DNA from: Flavobacterium sp. 1355
GTDB taxonomy: Bacteria; Bacteroidota; Bacteroidia; Flavobacteriales; Flavobacteriaceae
Reading direction: 5' to 3'
DNA: 64,000 nucleotides
NCBI RefSeq assembly: GCF_017833415.1
Contig: NZ_JAFICC010000004.1
Span: 269,259-333,258, forward strand
Numbering within the stretch: position 1 is the stretch's first letter; every line of letters begins with the position of its first letter. The position numbers and the translations under genes were made by a program. A model generated the notes under the pieces. The model searched no databases and was not told where the DNA came from. It was given only the letters and a program-made list of their open reading frames with translations. This document shows positions 60,921 to 64,000 of the stretch, piece after piece.

Positions 60921-63014
60921 ATGAAATATTATTTTACATTATTGTCGTTTGTTTTTTTAGTTACATCCTCTGCTTTTTCACAAGAAAAAGTAGTAAAGTA
61001 TACTATTTCCAGCGGAGAAACGATTAATCAGATTGCTCAGAAATTTAAGATCACTCCTTATGACATCTATCAGTTAAATCCGGATGCGCGAGGAGGATTA
61101 GTACCAAATACGGTTTTGTTAATTCCAACCAAAAATGGAAAAACTGAACCTGCTGCTGCAAAAACGAACACATCGGGAAAGGGAATTACTCATGAAGTAC
61201 AGCCAAAAGAAACTCTTTTTGGTATCGAAAAAAAATATGGTGTTTCTGATGAAGCCTTAAAAGCGGCAAATCCATTTTTAGTTTCAAATGGACTGCAAAT
61301 TGGTCAGACACTTGTAATTCCGTCAAAAGGTGCTATTGCAAAAACTACAGCTTCTGCAGAAAAAAAGAACAAAACTGCTGTTGCAGAAAAATATGTTTAT
61401 CACGAAGTTTTGCCGAAAGAAACTAAATATTCAATAGCAAAACAATATAAAACTACAGTTGAGGATTTAGAAAAACGCAATCCTGAAATCGTAGCGAATT
61501 TACCTGTTGGATATAGGGTTACTATAAAAGGTACAGCTCCAAAAACAGAGGCAAATTCTTCTGTAGCTGCAGCTGTTACGAAACCTGCTGAAACTAAAAA
61601 GGTTGATGAGTCTTCAAAAAAAGGAACAACTTACATGGATTATCAGGTAAAGCCAAAAGAAACTTTATATAGTTTGTCAAGAACATTTCAGTTAACTCAG
61701 GCAGAATTGACAGAACTAAATCCGTCACTTTCTGAAGGTGTAAAAGAAGGAATGGTTTTAAAAGTTCCGTCAGGATTCCTGGCGCCAGCTCCTATAATTG
61801 TACAGCAACAACCACAACACGTAGAGAAAACTATCGAGAAACCAGTTGAAAATTCAGGCTCAGCTGGTGGAATCAGGATTCTTGAAAAAGTAAAATCAGA
61901 AACTGTTTCTGTTGATCCGGAAGTTGTTGAGCTGACTAAAAAACGCGGACAAAACGAGCGTAAAAAAATAGCTTTATTGTTGCCTTTTAACCTGGCTAAA
62001 ATGCAAAATGATACAACAAGCACCGCAAACAGGATCAAAAATGATAAATTCCTAAACATGACTCTTGATTTTTATTCCGGAGCTATGATGGCAATCGATT
62101 CTGCAAGAGTATTAAAGCTGCCAATTGATGTGTCCATTTATGATTCTCAGGAAACAAAAAGCACATCAAATGTTTCGGGTTTAATAGCTCAGAACAAATT
62201 ACAGGGAGTTGATGCTGTTATCGGACCATTTTATCAAAGTAATGCAGAAAGTGCTGCAAATTCTTTGCGCTTGTATAATGTGCCTGTGATATCTCCATTA
62301 TCAAAAGATACAGCAAATCCAATTGATAATTTGTATCAGTCAATACCAACAAATGATGTTGTCAGAAATGCTGTGTTTGATTATATGCGAGCCAAAAACG
62401 GAAACATTGTGGCTGTTGTAGATAAGAAAAAAGAGTCGGTTATAAATTATATCAAACAAAACCAAAGAGGAGTCGTATTTGCTGCTTTGTCTGAAACAGG
62501 AGGTTTGGATGTTGCCAATTTAAAAAGCCTTTTATTGCCTAACAGAATGAATTATGTGGTGATGGAAACTGCAAATACAGCAATGGTTAAGACTACCATT
62601 AAGGCTTTGATAGATGCGCAAAGAACCTGTCAGATTCAGTTGGTGATTTTAGAGCCAAACAGTACTTTGGATACAGATGAAATTAGTTTTGATAATTTAG
62701 TAAAACTAAAATTAATGTATCCGTCAGTAACCCGTGAAAGTGATGAACCAGCTGTTTTAATCTTTGATAAAGAATATAGACTGAAAAACAAAGTACATCC
62801 AAATACCTATGCAACACGTGGTTTTGATGTGACTTTTGATACTATGATGCGTTTAGTGCAGGGAAAAACATATCAGGAAACTACAGATTTAATCACAACA
62901 GAACAGGTTGATAATAAATTTCAGTATTATAAAAAAGAAGATGGCGGACACGCTAATAAAGGTGTCTACATTTTATATTACGATTCAGACTTAACTTTAA
63001 AAGTAGCAAATTAA
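60921..63014 (+). CDS. LysM protein fused to a PBP1-like ligand-binding domain
   Basis: 697 residues with a signal peptide (FTLLSFVFLVTSSAFSQ). Four LysM units (SSGETINQIAQKFKITPYDI; QPKETLFGIEKKYGVSDEAL; LPKETKYSIAKQYKTTVEDL; KPKETLYSLSRTFQLTQAEL) occupy about 25-280. From about 345 there is a type 1 periplasmic-binding-protein domain (KIALLLPFNLAKMQNDTTST; GVDAVIGPFYQSNAESAANS), as in LpoA-like activators of peptidoglycan synthases. A role in wall growth control is inferred. It is directly coupled to OsmC by a 1-base overlap. Confidence 0.85.
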   Translation: MKYYFTLLSFVFLVTSSAFSQEKVVKYTISSGETINQIAQKFKITPYDIYQLNPDARGGLVPNTVLLIPTKNGKTEPAAAKTNTSGKGITHEVQPKETLFGIEKKYGVSDEALKAANPFLVSNGLQIGQTLVIPSKGAIAKTTASAEKKNKTAVAEKYVYHEVLPKETKYSIAKQYKTTVEDLEKRNPEIVANLPVGYRVTIKGTAPKTEANSSVAAAVTKPAETKKVDESSKKGTTYMDYQVKPKETLYSLSRTFQLTQAELTELNPSLSEGVKEGMVLKVPSGFLAPAPIIVQQQPQHVEKTIEKPVENSGSAGGIRILEKVKSETVSVDPEVVELTKKRGQNERKKIALLLPFNLAKMQNDTTSTANRIKNDKFLNMTLDFYSGAMMAIDSARVLKLPIDVSIYDSQETKSTSNVSGLIAQNKLQGVDAVIGPFYQSNAESAANSLRLYNVPVISPLSKDTANPIDNLYQSIPTNDVVRNAVFDYMRAKNGNIVAVVDKKKESVINYIKQNQRGVVFAALSETGGLDVANLKSLLLPNRMNYVVMETANTAMVKTTIKALIDAQRTCQIQLVILEPNSTLDTDEISFDNLVKLKLMYPSVTRESDEPAVLIFDKEYRLKNKVHPNTYATRGFDVTFDTMMRLVQGKTYQETTDLITTEQVDNKFQYYKKEDGGHANKGVYILYYDSDLTLKVAN

Positions 63015-63415
63015 TGACATCAAAAGTAACCTATTTGGGTGATTTAAGAACAAGTTCAATTCACGTACAATCCGGAAATGAAATTATTTCTGATGCACCA
63101 ATTGATAATAACGGAAAAGGAGAAGCTTTTTCTCCTACAGATACTGTTGCCAACGCACTTGCAAGCTGTATGATGACTATTATGGGAATAAAAGCCCGTG
63201 ATCTTGAAATCAACATCAATGATTCGACTGCCGAAGTAACTAAAATTATGAATGCAGAGCCAAGAAGAATAGGGGCAATAGAAATTGTTTTTGAAATGAA
63301 AGGTGACGCAGACCAAAAGAACAAAACTATACTTGAACGTGCGGCTATGACTTGTCCGGTATTTTTGAGTTTAAATACTGATATCGAAAAACGAATTTCT
63401 TTTAACTGGAAATAA
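63014..63415 (+). CDS. OsmC family peroxiredoxin-like protein
   Basis: 133 residues. The ATG overlaps the stop of the upstream gene (TAATG), so translation is coupled. OsmC/Ohr fold with two redox Cys: NALASCMMTIMGI (about 55) and AAMTCPVFLSLN (about 116). It reduces organic hydroperoxides, probably with lipoamide or thiol donors. The pairing with a wall protein is odd, but the terminator after OsmC shows they form one unit. Confidence 0.9.
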   Translation: MTSKVTYLGDLRTSSIHVQSGNEIISDAPIDNNGKGEAFSPTDTVANALASCMMTIMGIKARDLEININDSTAEVTKIMNAEPRRIGAIEIVFEMKGDADQKNKTILERAAMTCPVFLSLNTDIEKRISFNWK

Positions 63416-63437
63416 ATTTGAAACAAATATCTTAGAG

Positions 63438-63465
63438 AGCCATCAGGAAACTGATGGCTTTTTTT
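63438..63465 (+). terminator. Terminator after osmC
   Basis: AGCCATCAG, loop GAAA, CTGATGGCT and a run of T. Confidence 0.9.
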
Positions 63466-63518
63466 TTTGCATATAGAGATTTCATTCTAATAAATTAACA
63501 TAAAATTGATATTTAATT

Positions 63519-63551
63519 TTGGCATTAAATAATAGGATTGCAGTATATTTG
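63519..63551 (+). promoter_or_regulatory. nagB promoter
   Basis: TTG at 63519, spacer 22, TATATTTG at 63544-63551. A second -7-like box TAAATTTG lies at 63565-63572. The leader to ATG 63723 is about 165 nt, unusually long, and shows no strong fold. Confidence 0.5.
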
Positions 63552-63722
63552 CAAAAAAAATGCATAAATTTGCTTAAAAATTGCAGCCTAAGAATGTTTA
63601 TTTGTAAAATATTTTAGAATAATTATTTGTGAAATAATTCGTGTTATGTAATTGATTTTTAGTAAATTAACTGTATTGTATTGACCCCAAATAAACTTAA
63701 CTACGAATAAAACTTGAATACC

Positions 63723-64000
63723 ATGTTAAAAAGTAAAATAGACAAAGCAACAGGCTTTGAAAAGAGGTTTGAGAATATTAATACCATTGTTTTTGAAAAC
63801 TCTGGCGAAGCATCAAAAGCTGTTGCACAGCAAATAGCAGCTTTAATTCAGGAAAAACAAAAGGAAAATAAACCTTGTATTTTAGGTTTGGCAACAGGAT
63901 CCTCTCCAAAAGGATTGTATGCAGAACTGGTGCGTCTGCACAAAGAAGAAGGCCTGAGTTTCAAAAACGTAATCAGTTTCAATCTCGATGAATATTATCC
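63723..64000 (+). CDS. nagB: Glucosamine-6-phosphate deaminase, N-terminal part
   Basis: The gene runs off the window after 92 residues. The visible part, CILGLATGSSPKGLYAELV and VISFNLDEYYP, holds the substrate-binding G.ATGSSP loop and the catalytic Asp in NLDEYYP. NagB converts glucosamine-6-phosphate to fructose-6-phosphate and ammonia. Bacteroidetes often have a long form with a C-terminal extra domain; whether this one does cannot be told here. Confidence 0.92.
   Translation, partial: MLKSKIDKATGFEKRFENINTIVFENSGEASKAVAQQIAALIQEKQKENKPCILGLATGSSPKGLYAELVRLHKEEGLSFKNVISFNLDEYY

Noticed and set aside
61697..62059. 120-codon frame antisense to the LysM-PBP gene
   Set aside because: Mirror of a well-supported gene; no promoter or homology.
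1..64000. tRNA or rRNA genes
   Set aside because: No cloverleaf with the TTCGA loop and no rRNA-like stretch was seen on either strand by reading; a tRNA scan would be decisive.

Overview
The window is chromosomal DNA from a flavobacterium, most likely the genus Flavobacterium. The evidence is a low G+C sequence, a gliding-motility lipoprotein (GldI), a type IX secretion (T9SS) sorting domain on a secreted protein, a divergent pair of type II and type III glutamine synthetases, and the Bacteroidetes promoter pattern TTG-N19..22-TAnnTTTG in front of many genes. No rRNA, tRNA or CRISPR array was found.

Layout. 1-8.4 kb: catalase, formyltetrahydrofolate deformylase (purU), several envelope proteins of unknown function and an L,D-transpeptidase. 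8.8-12.2 kb: one large fused B12-dependent acyl-CoA mutase (IcmF type) whose interdomain linkers are encoded by repeats that are normally intergenic. 12.4-15.4 kb: a DUF2235 lipase with a DUF2931 lipoprotein, which looks like a T6SS-type effector and immunity pair, followed by a small duplicated remnant. 15.4-18.8 kb: three small secreted paralogs and an AraC-type regulator; two of the paralogs and the regulator share an upstream palindromic box. 18.9-32.3 kb: peptidase, esterase, a collagen-like lipoprotein, a T9SS cargo protein, TerC, GSII and GSIII, and purM.

32.35-42.06 kb is the most striking region. A glycoside hydrolase family 92 (alpha-mannosidase) gene is cut in two by a 7,366-bp transposon at 33234-40599. 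The transposon has perfect 24-bp terminal inverted repeats and an 8-bp target duplication (TAAAATAA). It encodes an IS1595/ISXO2-like transposase and about a dozen passenger genes: small hydrophobic peptides, a HEPN-like protein, a leucine-rich-repeat lipoprotein, another secreted protein, and four or five small proteins to the right of the transposase. A leader of about 215 nt upstream of one cargo gene can fold into nested stems plus a competing or pseudoknotted GC-rich stem followed by a T run. This resembles an attenuator or riboswitch and is the best candidate here for something undescribed.

42.3-64 kb is ordinary core genome: M61 peptidase, sterol-desaturase-like enzyme, aquaporin, DMT exporter, an operon of DHH phosphoesterase, gldI and two cyclophilin-FKBP fusion isomerases, a CLC transporter, RidA, CbpM/CbpA chaperones, guaA, two LysM envelope proteins, OsmC, and the start of nagB. 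Intergenic regions throughout carry several families of dispersed imperfect inverted repeats.
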